Notes under the pieces: model-generated | What the model saw: only the letters and a program-made list of their open reading frames with translations | Told to the model about the DNA's origin: nothing | The model's database searches: none | Position numbers and translations under genes: made by a program | From: Erythrobasidium yunnanense | Taxonomy: Eukaryota > Basidiomycota > Cystobasidiomycetes > Erythrobasidiales > Erythrobasidiaceae | NCBI GenBank assembly: GCA_001600175.1 | Contig: BCJC01000003.1 | Location: 372,001-436,000 of the forward strand | Direction: 5' to 3' | DNA: 64,000 nucleotides | Shown here: in pieces, positions 34,415 to 45,436 of the stretch | How positions within the stretch are numbered: the first letter of the stretch is position 1 | How the letters are laid out: each line of letters opens with the position of its first letter

Positions 34415-36870
34415 CTACCAGATCTTCTCAATTCGCTTTGACCATTTCGAACGTGGTTGATCGACTTCCCGAGCGTTGAACTAGTCAAATTGGAATTTGG
34501 TCAGTCCCTACGGGCCTGTACTGGTATGATCGGATTCTCACATCATCGGTGTAGTCCTGGATGTCTTGAAGGTCGCTGACAAGATCCACTTCGTGTCCTC
34601 GATAGAAGCGCGTGCGCTTAATGAGTTTCCAGCCGATATAGATCGCGATGACCACGAAGACCATTCCGTCTAAGGCGTGTTAAATCAGCGCAAGGCATCA
34701 TCGCTAATCGGCAGCAACTCACATTGGAACACGAAGAGATCTGCAGCAAAGGCGCCAGGGAGGAACTATACGAATTGAACACTGTCAGAACCACCCTCGC
34801 AATTGCCGAAACACAGGTCTCGACCCACCAAGGTGTATCCTGAGATGCCCAACACAATGATAGACATAATGAGTGCATACCAAGCAGCGTACGGCTGCAG
34901 AGGGGATCGGTATGGCAGGAAAGTAGCGCGATCAAGGCCTTGAGCCTTCATTGCGTTGTTGAAGCGCAGCCATGTTGAAGACATGATCTACAGGGACGAA
35001 GTAGCATATAGTGAGCATTCAAGTCTGATAAGAAACTGTGGGAGCTAGGCTTACGATCCAATTGAGCAGCTGAGAGGCTGTGACGAGGGATACCCACCAT
35101 CCCAAGACCTTAGCAGTCTGCGATCGTTCAAATGAAACGTAAGCATAGGATCATCACCCAGTGATATGGATTGGCTTACTCCGGCCGAAACAGACAAATA
35201 CGACAAGCACGACAGTCCTGTCGTGACGAGAACACAGACGTAAGGTACGCCGTTCCTGTTGAGTCTTCGGAGGATCTTGGGGGCTTGTCCCGCCAGAGCC
35301 AGCGAGTATAGAGAGCGGGAAGTACCGAAGTGGTAGCTGTTGCCGGCAGAAATGATACTAGTAGCAATCATGGCATTGACAATATCTGGCAGAATGGGAA
35401 TTTGCAGGCGTCTCATCTGGTAGATAAAGCCAGATCAGTCGATACCTACAGGCAAAAATTAGTAGCACTTACGCTAATGGTGTAGGGAGATCGAGCAGCT
35501 GAAGGTCCAAGACTTCCGAGGAGACTGAACAAGCGCAAAGTCAGCTTCTAAATTTACTTACCAGCTGCTAGGGCAGAACATACTCGGGAGCATCATACGG
35601 GCACACGATACCGACCGAAAGAGCACCGATGCAGAAGAAGAAGACCAAGCGGTATACGATCGACTTGAAAGCCCTGGGCATGACTCTTCGGGGATTCTTG
35701 GCTTCACCAGCGACCTGAAAGCAATATTACATATCAGTGGACGTACTGATGAAACGAGTATAGTCCCAGTCCTCACCATGCTGATATACTCAGGCCCGGC
35801 GATGATGAAAGCTGCTCCGATGATGCATTGGATGAAGCCTTGGAAGCGGCCTAACGAACCCTCGTTGATATACTCGCGCATCGCACCAGGCTCACGCCAG
35901 AATCTGTGCATTCAATGGGTTGGCCTTAGCCAGCGTTACATATCCCACAGGAGCCGGGGAGAGCCAGCACTCACCTAAACCCGTAGCGGTCCCCAAGCGG
36001 ATTTCCGCCCAGCATAGTGATGAAGGTATAGAAGAGCAGCATGAAGATCAAGAGCACTTTGCCGATGGCCAGCCAGAACTCCGCTTCTCCGAAGAAGGAG
36101 ACGTTCCAGATGTTTAGCGCAAAGTACAATGGAACCAGGACGGAGATCAAGATTGCTGGGTGTAGATCTGGAGCCCACTGCGTAAGAGTATACACAAAGC
36201 GTATTAGTCGATGCTCCTGCTCCATTCGTGCCGATCGGCATTTATCTCACGTACGTATTGGATGACAGTGTTGAAGATGTTGATCTCGAAACAGATGAGA
36301 GCAGCTTGACTGACGAAGTAGTTGTACCCAGCCGCCATTCCCCATGCCTCATCTACGAATCTTCCAGCGAATCTGATGAAAGATCCGTCCAGAGGAAGCC
36401 TAGCGGAAGCAACAGAGAAACGATGAGGAATAGCTCTCTCTTCTGAGATTCTGAGAGAATTTAGCGTACAAGGTGACCATCTCGATCTGGCATTGTGCGG
36501 TTGCGAAAATGACAGAAGCCCAGACTACGAATCCGAGGAACAAGCTGAGGGGACCGCCGTCCCGTAATGAAGTGCCAATACCAACGAAAAGAGCAGCACC
36601 TGATGTATCTCTCAATCAGCAAATGTTGTTTTCCCGGATATGTCCTAATCTGTCCGAAGAGGAACCAAGAAAGAAAAGCTCACCGATTGTACCGGCGATG
36701 GAGAGCAGGGAGATCTGTCTTGTAGTCAATCTTCTGTGGTTATGCATATGCTCTACGGCAGTCATTGATCCAGCTCGAATGGAGCCGGCATCTTTGCTGT
36801 TTGCATCGTGTTTGGTATCTGCGACTCCGGCCAGAGGGTCCTCTTTCGAGGCAGCGAAGGCCGTGTTCAT
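34415..36870 (-). CDS. Amino-acid permease (fungal APC/YAT family)
   Basis: Plasma-membrane amino-acid/proton symporter with about 12 membrane segments, interrupted by roughly ten short introns. The cytosolic N terminus ends HRRLTTRQISLLSIAGTIG, leading into ALFVGIGTSLRDGGPLSLFL, the conserved first-segment block. Later blocks are PLDGSFIRFAGRFVDEAWG, ISVLVPLYFALNIWNVSFFG, GFIQCIIGAAFIIAGPEYIS, VAGEAKNPRRVMPRAFKS, NSYHFGTSRSLYSLALAGQA and GVPYVCVLVT. The C-terminal tail contains FYRGHEVDLVSDLQDIQDYTDD, interrupted by a last intron, and ends KRIEKIW with stop at 34415. The substrate cannot be read from the sequence; broad-range or proline-type permeases are the closest groups. Confidence 0.92.
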
Positions 36871-37232
36871 GCTTCACGAAAGGTTGATCTTCTTGCTCAC
36901 TTTCTCGTCGCAAGAAAGCTGGAAAACCGAAAGAAACGAAGAAGACCTGCAAACATCGCATTGCGGGCCCTTCTGCCCTTCCCGCGTTTGTGCATTTGCG
37001 CGATTGGGCTTGGCGGCCACATCTGACTTTTGGGTTATCAGCAGGCAGAGAAGGGAGTATACAACGAGTTGCGATGAAGAATAGGAGGTGTGACAGATCT
37101 GTGACAGGCCCATCTCTGAGACGATCAATCATGCACGCCAAACTCCGCCCGCCCACGTCGGCTAGGGGAAAATGGGTGGAGGAGGAGGAGTGGCAAAAAG
37201 GATCGACAGCGAGGCACATCTGTCTGTAGACT

Positions 37233-38734
37233 TTACAGCTCTACAACGACAGGCGCATCTTCACCTTCTTCTACATATTCATCCTCCTCATCAGGCTGCG
37301 AGAGCAGATTATAGTGCAGCTTCCCACCTTTTTGGGCCGAAGCAGCTTCGTCTGATTCTAGTCCTCCCAACTTCCACCCAAATCGTGTGTCTACTGCTTG
37401 CCGTAGCTTGCTCCATGCTTCTTTCGTGTCTGCGAACTGAGCTTTGTCGGCGGAAGAATCGTAGTGCCGTTGTGCGGCTCGTAATGCCAGACGCAGCACC
37501 GAGAGCTCTTCTAGCAGGAAAACATCTAGATCGGGCATATCTTCCTCGAAGAACTCTTGTCGGACGTGCTCGAGATGCGGTAACAGGACTTGAGATTGGA
37601 AAGAGGCTGCTAATGGGAGCCCTTCACTGGCTGGAAGGCCAGTAGATTCCGGTAGAAGCATCGAGCTTGATCGACATATTAAGGAGATATAGCGCTTGTA
37701 TGCTTCGAGCGCTGAGAAGTTGTGCAATTGGGTGACGAGGATGAAGGCTAATTGCATTTGGGCCAGAAGTTCATTGCGATCTAGCATAGTAATTTGTGCG
37801 TGAGCATGCTTGTGTAACAAAGTACTGAATTCAAGAGGCCTACCGCTATTGAGATCAGTAGCGACGACATGCAATAAGAGCTGCACGACATCCAGATTAG
37901 CAAAGCTAAAACACACTAATAAGGCGCCCTCACCCAGCTCTTATCCCGGCTGTCTCTACTCAGCTGCTCGCCAGTCGCTCCAGGTCTCCATGATCTCTTC
38001 AGGTTAAACACCGGAAACCTCAGCAGTTTCTCCCTCTTCCCGTCCTCTTTCGCTGACGCATCTGGCATGTCCGAATCTTCTGGCTCTTCAGCAGGTCTGG
38101 GTTTACCCCAGAACTGCTTCTTCTCGCTTGCTTGTGTGCTGGCACCTTCTGATTCGTCTGCCAGACTCGCCATCAACGCATCGCATCTCGCATCCCCAGC
38201 ACCGTCTTTGCCAAGAACACTGTCCAGCGTCGTATCAGTGATGAAGGAGGTTAACTTCTTCCATTCATCTAGCTTGTCGAATGGATAAGGCGCCATTTTC
38301 GGATCAAGAGATTTCAGGTACTCTTTCGAGACTATCGTCTCTTCTTCGTTCTCGGAAGATGAGGAGGGATGTTGCACTTCTTCGGTAGTGGCATCATAGC
38401 GTCGTATGAGGATCTCTTGAGGCTTCGTTATGCGGAATATGCCTTTGCGGATGACGATGCCTGATCCGAATGTCGCTTCATTCGACTTGGACGGCGCAGA
38501 ATAGAGGAAGAGATGCAGTCCAGGTGGTAGGAACTTGATGCCCTACTTTCACAGCCATAGTGTCTAAGCAAGCGCGTTCGAAAAGTGTCGATGGTTGCGC
38601 GCACGCACTGCAAAGCTCTTCACGGCCCAGACAGATCCATCGATCCCGAATTCCTGGCCTTGCTGTTCAAGTGGAAGTATCAAGAAACCTCCTGCATCAA
38701 AGAGCTTTTGTGATTGAGATGCGTCAAGTTGCAT
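37233..38734 (-). CDS. AAR2: AAR2-like U5 snRNP assembly factor
   Basis: Chaperone that in yeast binds the Prp8 RNase H-like and Jab1 domains during U5 snRNP biogenesis in the cytoplasm. The first exon, from ATG at 38734, reads FDAGGFLILPLEQQGQEFGI, the family start, and splices (acceptor AAAGTAG) to GIKFLPPGLHLFLYS, the most conserved AAR2 block. Next are RKGIFRITKPQEILIRRYD, SKEYLKSLDPKMAPYPFDKL and W-rich helices. An acidic insertion precedes FNLKRSWRPGATGEQLS. The C-terminal all-helical half has LLAQMQLAFILVTQLHNFSA, EAYKRYISLICRS and FGWKLGGL, and ends in an acidic tail, stop at 37233. About four exons. Confidence 0.88.
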
Positions 38735-39056
38735 CGTGTCAGAGGCAAGGCGCAGCGCGAACCAGCGTTATGTCTGGTAAGGAACTTTTGCAGAGAACAA
38801 GCGAGTACAGCATTCAACCCCTAGAAACGAAGATAGCAGAAGGACCGTATGAAAGTAGAGAGGGATGAGAGCTTGATGTAGATTGAATCCGCCAAAGAGA
38901 AATGAAAGGATAGATAGATGCCAAAGCATGCGCTTGCCAGCGAAACATAGCCGGGATGCGAGTCTCCACTTCCTTCATAGTCCTTCCGATGTCCTGCTGA
39001 TGCGCGATCCTAGATGCTGCATTCTAACCCTTCTCGCCCGTTTCTCACATATCCGT

Positions 39057-39472
39057 CTACCTCTCTTTTCTGAAGCCAATAGCAGCGGCACGCTCACGGA
39101 AGCATTGACGGCAGATGTCTGTACATATATCCAGCGTCAGTGTTTCGTCCTTGCAGATGTCTCTCGCTGTAATGTCGAGAGTGTACCTAGGCCGTATTTT
39201 CTAACGAGACCAGCTTGGTGGAAGCATACTCGGCTGTGAGCAGAACATATACATTAGTCTAATGTTACTAAATTGTATGTGCGATGGCGCCTCACCATTG
39301 ACGGGATCCTTTGCCGTAGATCTTGGGTCTGCGAAGCCATTGTCAGTCGGGCGTTCTTTGAGTATTCAAAGCTGAGAGTATGGACCTTGAGTTCCAGACG
39401 TTATCGTGCTGTATACGACCCGATATCAGCTATATTCGATGCATCTGCCGGCCAACCTGTACTCACAGCCAT
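39057..39472 (-). CDS. RPS29: 40S ribosomal protein S29 (uS14), five exons
   Basis: Zinc-binding small-subunit ribosomal protein. Exons 39472-39467, 39408-39386, 39328-39296, 39233-39187 and 39118-39057 total 171 bases, giving 56 residues plus stop, the standard length. The protein starts MAHDNVWNSRPKIYGKGSRQ and contains the two zinc CxxC pairs CRVC and CRQC, the block AGLVRKYGLDI, and ends AIGFRKER. The first exon is only six bases (Met-Ala) and one Cys codon of CRVC is split by intron 3. Every junction is canonical GT/AG and every join restores a conserved residue, so the model is strong although no single exon is longer than 62 bases. Confidence 0.95.
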
Positions 39473-40393
39473 GGTGGAAAAAAGGTGCTATCGATGAGCT
39501 GGAAAAGCGACGAGGGAAGTAGCTGCAAGGAGCGTAGGTTTCGTGTCAATAACTGTGTCGTAGTATCGCTAGTCGCTGCTTGTGTATGCTACCTTTTCCT
39601 TTCGAGGTGAGAAATGCGGGCTCGGGAAAGAAAGACCTGCGATTTTGGAAGTTTTCGCAGAGACGAAACTTCGAGCCAAAAAATCAAGACAAAATCTAGA
39701 CAACGAAACAACACATCGATTTGCAAGATGATCCGACATACCCTGCTGACAATCTAATGAGGCTTTCCTATCCCTTGCTTGCGAGCAGGAAACAGTCAGA
39801 CCCTTAAACTCCATGTTGGTCATCCAATGGCCTTCCACCTTGATCCCTGACACAGTTTATGCGACCCTCTGATCTCTATGCTCGTAACATGGGTCATGGG
39901 GTTCACTCATGCTATTACCGAACGAGCAAGACTGGAGATCAGACCTCTCTTCCGGACGCTCATACCATCTGCCTCCCGCAAGTGCAAGCAAAGTCTGTAC
40001 CATCACATCGCCGGTCTTCTTATTCAACCCTGCCTCGACTCCAGATGGTGCGTCGCTGCTTGACTGCAAGAGGTTGGCTTTACCATCCGGAATCGCTGCG
40101 AGCCAGCAGGAGTATGTCTCCTTGATGATCGTCGTACGCGAGCTCCTCGCCTTGAGCATGTGTGGATTACCTTTATCTTCCTTCGACCTTTCAGCTTGAA
40201 TACCTTTGTACCCCTTTGAGCTGTGCAGCTCGCAGGGTATAAAGTGCGTTCCAAGCTCGCTCTGTCTCTCTTGCTCTCCTGCCGTTCACATACCTTGATT
40301 CACGGCTCGACTCAAGCACTCCAGCTTATCCTCGATTTCTGCCCGCATATCCAAGATCCAACTGCTGTTACCACGACCTTGACATACTCAAAC
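39473..40393. promoter_or_regulatory. Divergent intergenic region between RPS29 and the zinc-ribbon array
   Basis: About 0.9 kb without a supported gene. It should contain the RPS29 promoter (minus) and the upstream region of the first small zinc-ribbon gene (plus). Several overlapping short frames exist, none with family likeness. I see no RNA gene. Confidence 0.4.
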
Positions 40394-40654
40394 ATGCCAA
40401 GACCAGCTGTTCATCAATTCGATGAAGGTGATCGAACCTGGACGCGTGATACATCAGACAGGCCTTATTACTACGGGCAAGCCTGCTCTCAATGCGGAAA
40501 CATTGAAAAGACCAGGAAGTATACCGCTTCGAGCGGGAGGCGCACAAAGTATCTGTGGGTGTCAACATGGCTGGTCTGGCCCAAGCACGAGCTTCTTGAC
40601 TGACTACTTGGCCCATCTATCCACAGCTGCGATCGTTGTGTCCCTCGAGCATGA
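40394..40654 (+). CDS. Small zinc-ribbon WTRD-family protein, copy 1
   Basis: Family not recognised. Exons 40394-40554 and 40627-40654 encode 62 residues. The start MPRPAVHQFDEGD leads to the family motif RTWTRDTS, then a first pair in CSQCGN, a basic stretch with GRRTKYL, and the second pair CDRC near the C terminus (end VPRA). The intron is 72 bases with GTGGGT donor, CTGAC branch point and CACAG acceptor, in the same phase as in copies 2 and 3. The four-Cys spacing suggests a zinc ribbon; this is inference. No signal peptide. Without splicing the frame would run a further 15 codons without a second Cys pair. Confidence 0.7.
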
Positions 40655-41448
40655 TAGCCTTTGATCAAGGTCCATGCTGTCACATTCCTCTCTGTCTCTC
40701 TCTCTGTGCTGTCCGCCTTTCCAATCATCCTTCTACCATGACCAACAGCAGACAGCACTAGCTCTCCAGGGTCTCCGCAACTGACCCTCTAATCTGCGGG
40801 CGAGGACCGACCATTGAGGCCAATGCATGTAGACACCCCTGCCTGCTGATTGAACCTGACGGCTTCGTTATATGGGGTTCACTCAAGGCCTCACCTGTCT
40901 GTCCTGCGAGACGTATTGACCCATGATACCGTCCAGCGCCATCTATGCTAAACCTACATTGCTAAGTCTTTGCAAAGAAGGACCGGCACTCTTGGGTAAT
41001 GTACTGCTGCCGCGGTAATACTATACCTACCGGAAACTCCCCATACTGCCTCGCTCACATAGCGGTGCAAGCTTGCGCCATCTGGTGTGAAGACCTTGCC
41101 TGACTTCCTCTCGGAATCATGCCGTATCAGTCAGCTGCAATGATGTAGCAGAGCCCGGCAACCAGATAACTGGTATTTGAATGCCTCCTCGCCGCAAATA
41201 TCACATCTGGACGTCGTCGATGTCGAATTCCCACGTCCCAGGCACCCTTACACACACCTCCCAAGCTCTCACTTGAGGCTGGGCAGTTGGTAAGGCATAA
41301 AATCTGCTCCATCAGCCCGCCATGCCCCTCTTGCTTCTGGCTCATCAAGGCAGCACGCGACTGCATCATCTCTGATCCAGCTTCAAGGACTAACAGATAT
41401 TATCGAGTTTCTCTACCTAAACTGGAAACCCAATTGTCGCGATATGCA
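40655..41448. other. Spacer between zinc-ribbon copies 1 and 2
   Basis: No supported gene. A stretch near 40890 reads CLSCE just before a stop and could be a relic of another copy, but no WTRD exon precedes it, so I give it no weight. Confidence 0.35.
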
Positions 41449-41713
41449 ATGCCAATCGCAAGCCAGTACAGGGATGCAGAGGGCAGAACCTGGACGCGTG
41501 ATGTTTCTATGCAGGCTGTTTTCAGTAACGCGGAGTGCGACAACTGCGGCAATGTTGGTAACGCTGCTAAGTTCAAACGTACAGAGCGCCGAGGATTACG
41601 CACTGTAACCCGCGTCAGATATTTGTAAGCAGTAACACCACTCGAAAGTCATTTGGACATGATCTAACAGCTTCTGTATGAGCAGATGCTCAGAGTGCGC
41701 TCCCCGCGTCTAA
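41449..41713 (+). CDS. Small zinc-ribbon WTRD-family protein, copy 2
   Basis: Family not recognised beyond its two neighbours. Exons 41449-41624 and 41686-41713 encode 67 residues. It starts MPIASQYRDAEG, then RTWTRDVS, first pair CDNCGN, a basic segment ERRGLRTVTRVRYL, and after splicing the second pair CSEC followed by APRV and stop. The intron (61 bases) has donor GTAAGC, branch point CTAAC and acceptor GAGCAG. If the intron is retained, the donor itself makes a TAA stop directly after RYL, giving a form without the second pair. The ATG is chosen because it aligns with copy 1; the frame is open upstream. Confidence 0.7.
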
Positions 41714-42294
41714 AGCTCTCAGCCTTAACGCATCCTGAGTACTGTCCATTCATGCTTGTTCCGAACTCTTGCAATCCAAAAAATTCCCTCAGATCTTTCC
41801 TCCAATACTTTCAGAGCTTCACAATGGCCTACTGAGCTTCGAAGGCATACTGACCAGTCGCGCGAGGCTCTATGATTCCCTGCAGCCTTCGACTTGCTGC
41901 TCCCGCGCGCCAGCAGATCAACGATGAGGAGCTGCAGCGAAAGAAACTCTGCCGACCTCTCAGGCATGAATGTTGGGATAAGAGTGATGCCATTTACCTC
42001 GCATTGCAATGAAGATTTCAGCACCCTGATCTTGAATTGGCATCCGATTGGAGCTCGAGTATTGCGATCTACAGAGTCTACAGAGTTTGTGGCGTGCGTA
42101 TGGGATGGGACTGAGCCCTCCATCGTCCCCCTTCGACAACCAGGAAAAGGCTGTGCACCTCGTAGCTGTTGCGCTGCGGTCCGTCTCCCCTCTAGGTCTG
42201 TTCCGCACGCTTGACTTGTACGCAGCCAGCTACGACCTACTATATCGTCGAGATCCCTGAATAGCAGAATCCTTAGCAAGCCTCAGACAGTGGC
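41714..42294. other. Spacer between zinc-ribbon copies 2 and 3
   Basis: No supported gene; only short unrelated frames on both strands. It presumably holds the promoter of copy 3. Confidence 0.35.
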
Positions 42295-42548
42295 ATGGTC
42301 CTATATGATCAGTTCGAGCATGAAGGCCGGATCTGGACGCGCGATCTCTCCGAGAGATCAATGTACGCCTATAAAGGCTGCAGCTTCTGCAATGGTAGAC
42401 CGACTGTGAAATACACTAACGGAGAGCGTCGCAGGCGTGTTATGTATCTGTAAGCACCGCCTTTGTCCTCCTTGTACGTGAGCTCGATTGACAAAGTGTG
42501 GTTGCGCTATCGGTCAGCTGCCGTCTGCACGCCCCTGCGGTCCCGTAG
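42295..42548 (+). CDS. Small zinc-ribbon WTRD-family protein, copy 3
   Basis: Exons 42295-42449 and 42518-42548 encode 61 residues. The protein runs MVLYDQFEHEGRIWTRDLS, first pair CSFC (with NGRP in place of GN), basic stretch GERRRRVMYL, and after splicing CRLHAPAVP. The second pair is therefore Cys-x-x-His rather than Cys-x-x-Cys, still compatible with zinc binding. The intron is 68 bases, GTAAGC to GTCAG, in the same phase as in the other copies. As in copy 2, intron retention places TAA right after YL. Shared intron phase and position plus motif order make common descent with copies 1 and 2 near certain. Confidence 0.66.
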
Positions 42549-42976
42549 TCTCGTACTACAGCAACGTGTGCTACTGTAGTCGATATCTGCGATTCAAAGT
42601 TAGATGGAAAGCTGTATCAGCGGCGGATACGGCATAGATGGTGGAGTAGTTCAGAGGAGCATTGGCATCTCTCCAATGCAGTCATATGTATCAGATAGAG
42701 GAGAACGAGAGCATATCCTTCGCAATTGCATGTTTTGGTCAGTCAGAAGTTATGGCTCGAATTCGCAGGTTTGCAGGAGGGAAGCCCGCCCGATCAAGGC
42801 CTTGCAATAGCGTAGCATTGTATGCAATACTTGTGTAGAAGTACGAGTTGTAGACATGGGTTTCAGACAGAATTGCGATTTTGTCCGACTTTGTCTAATT
42901 TTTCCTTCCATTTTTCAAGTTGAGGGGAGGAGAGGGACTTGCGCCTAGCCCGCATTACTGCAGTCACTACTTCAGC
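42549..42976. other. Intergenic region before RPS16
   Basis: No supported gene. A T-rich stretch (about 42880-42920) immediately before the RPS16 start is probably the core promoter and leader. Confidence 0.4.
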
Positions 42977-43653
42977 ATGTCGAAGCAAGCAGTCAACACT
43001 TTTGGCAAGAAGGGAACGGTTAGTAGGAGGGATGCAGGGAGAACGTATAGATGCTCAAATCGTCGACTTTCCAGGCCACCGCCGTCGCTTTCTGCAAAGA
43101 AGGCAAAGGACTCATCCGCGTCAATGGATCCCCCATCGGCCTCGTAGAGCCTGCAATCCTTAGATTCAAGGTCTACGAACCTGTGCGTGGTCGTCAAATC
43201 CCGAAGGAAATCCGACCAGAAATGCTGAAGTTACATGTCGATATGCGATTCTAGATCCTCGTCCTCAAGCCTGCAGCATTCGCAAACGTCGACATCAGAG
43301 TTAGAGTATCAGGAGGTGGTCACTCGTCCCAGATCTACGCTATCCGTCAAGCAATCGCAAAAGCCATCGTAGCATACACGGCCAAGTACGAGGATGCAGC
43401 ACAGGCACTAGACTTGAAGAAGCAACTGCTATCGTACGACAGAACCCTTCTCGTCGCTGACCCAAGAAGATGCGAGCCAAAGCAAGTCGACTTCCGCATG
43501 ATCAAACCGTCAAATACTGACTTTGCGACTCTGTCAACAGGAAGTTCGGTGGACGTGGTGCACGCAGCAGGTACCAGAAGGTGATTGGCGCGGTTGAATA
43601 GCCTATCGAAGTTCAAAAGCTAACATTCAACCTTCTTCCAGTCTTACCGATGA
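42977..43653 (+). CDS. RPS16: 40S ribosomal protein S16 (uS9)
   Basis: Small-subunit ribosomal protein whose C-terminal tail contacts P-site tRNA. Exons 42977-43018, 43075-43182, 43255-43481, 43541-43580 and 43642-43653 give 142 residues. The sequence starts [20 protein letters not shown], continues [40 protein letters not shown] and [16 protein letters not shown], and ends [16 protein letters not shown], the invariant tail. The third intron begins GCAAGT after CCAAA, a GC-AG intron; only this join restores PKKFGG. The last exon carries just Ser-Tyr-Arg and the stop. Confidence 0.95.
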
Positions 43654-44066
43654 AAGCCTTCTTCTGGCCCAATCCTCGATCTTCGCAAGCTATCGACAGA
43701 CTACGCAGCAACACCTTCTTCTACATCGTTACTTCTCTTCTCTATTGCTGGCTACATCTACGATTGCATTGTTCGGAGATTTGGTGGATTGGAAACAGCA
43801 AGTTCGGGTTGGATTCGGTTATGCTTTTCGGGATACGTGTGATGCTGTAATGCGAGCAATGCAAGACAGTATTACTATGATCATCAGACAGACAGAGCAC
43901 TGGAATGATTCACGAAGGAGGACAGCTGACCAAGTTCGGCTCTTCAAGCGTCTCAAGCCAAACGCCCGACTTTTTCTCATTCAAGACTGGATTATCAAAG
44001 CAGCGTACGATTTACTGAAGCATGACAACAACGCAATGATATAATACTATACGGCAACCGCAACAA
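43654..44066. other. Intergenic region between convergent RPS16 and aldo/keto reductase
   Basis: Plus-strand short frames exist here, but none resembles a known protein. It likely consists of the two 3' untranslated regions. Confidence 0.4.
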
Positions 44067-45436
44067 TCAACCTTTCTGCCAGAACGAAAGACTACCTTCT
44101 TTGCTATGCTGTTCCAGCTCCACGATCTCTTCATCCGTCAATCTCCATCCCAAGCATTGAGCGTTCTACATACTCGGATATACATCAGCTCCGACCCAAA
44201 GTTTCTCGGACGTAATCACCTCACCTGCTCTGCCTGCTTCGCGTTTCTCGCACCTGGCAGCGGAATGACGCCTTTGCATAATATCCAGTTGAGACCCACA
44301 GCAGATACCGGCACCTTGCGCTTCTCTGCTATCTTCCTCATGACCTCCAGCAAAGGCTCGAGTTCTTCCATAGGATAATTGCTGAACCGCCTTCCGCTTG
44401 GAGGAGGGTTTGAGACCGAATACTTCCCGCTTAAGCGACCTTGAGCTAGAGGACTGTATGCTAAAGGTACGATATTCCGAGTATGGGCGGCTTCTAGCAA
44501 ACCATCGCTCTCTGGGAGACGCCTGACGAGACTGTACTCGATCTGGTTTGAAGCGACTGTAGATGACTATCAGTCTCATTTCTTGATCCTGCGGGAAGAA
44601 TCTGAACTCACGAGGTACGCCCTCCTTGGCGAGCGCTGGTCGAACAGTTTGATCAGTCCAAGTCGCCGAAATGCGGGTATGAGAGCGATATGCACGCACC
44701 ATCATACATCCTAATCATGTCCTCCTTGGAATAGTTGCTGACTCCGACCGTCTTTGCCAGACCCTCGTGAACGCATTGAGCGAGACCTTTCGCGACAGTC
44801 TCGATACTGGTCATGAAGTGCACCTTTCCATGGACTTGATATAGATCGACTTGTGCAACTCCTAGTCGTTTCAGCGAGTCTTTCAGACAAGCCACTACGC
44901 CTTTGGGAAACCAGCGTGTCGGAAGGACAGGTACAGGAAGCCACTGATCCGTAGCTTCATCAGCCCCTTCTTCTCATCTAATCGAGTTGAATGCGGAAAG
45001 ACATACCTTCGTAGCTATAATCACGTTCCTGCGCTCCTCTTCAGACATGGTTGCGAGTTGTGCACCGATGATCTTCTCGCTTGCGCCCATGCCGTATACT
45101 TCGGCTGTATCGTAGAAGCCCAGTCCTCTACTGTTCAGAAGGTTCCATGTTTCCTGAATGCCGGGAAGGTCTTTCGCCTCGTCGTATGACCAGGTCCTGT
45201 CTGCAACGAAAGCTTTTAGTTATGCTATGACCAGGCCTCAGAGGGCTACATACCTCCCCATGCCCATGTCCCACAGACTACCTAAACAAGTCCGGATAGC
45301 AGCTGTCAGTATTACGCAGTTGACAGCCAACTCCGCTTCATGACCTCACCGCTGGAACGGAAATATCGCCAGCTTTTCCCTTCAGCACGACCTTCGTAGT
45401 GGTCTCAATTGTTGGAAGAAGCTTAAGGGATGCCAT
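44067..45436 (-). CDS. Aldo/keto reductase family oxidoreductase
   Basis: NADPH-dependent carbonyl reductase with a TIM-barrel fold, probably cytosolic; the closest group by motif is the large-AKR type that includes pyridoxal reductases. The ATG at 45436 gives MASLKLLPTIETTTKVVL, then VGVGTWAWGG. Catalytic tetrad residues are visible: Asp and Tyr in GFYDTAEVYG, Lys in IATKYLP, His in LYQVHGKVH. Further blocks are LAKTVGVSNYSKEDM, SNQIEYSLVRR, VPLAYSPLAQGRLSGKY and VIPLPGARNAKQAEQ. The last exon, NAQCLGWRLTDEEIVELEQH, ends at 44067. About six exons with short introns. Substrate unknown. Confidence 0.9.

Noticed and set aside
36473-37084. 203-codon plus-strand frame
   Set aside because: It runs antisense across the first permease exons and their introns; the permease frames show real family blocks.
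40880-40920. CLSCE segment as a fourth zinc-ribbon copy
   Set aside because: No WTRD exon or matching splice acceptor lies upstream in frame, so it is probably coincidental.
41894-42260. Overlapping open frames between zinc-ribbon copies 2 and 3
   Set aside because: Three frames on two strands are open over the same bases with no shared motif, suggesting absence of stops by chance.
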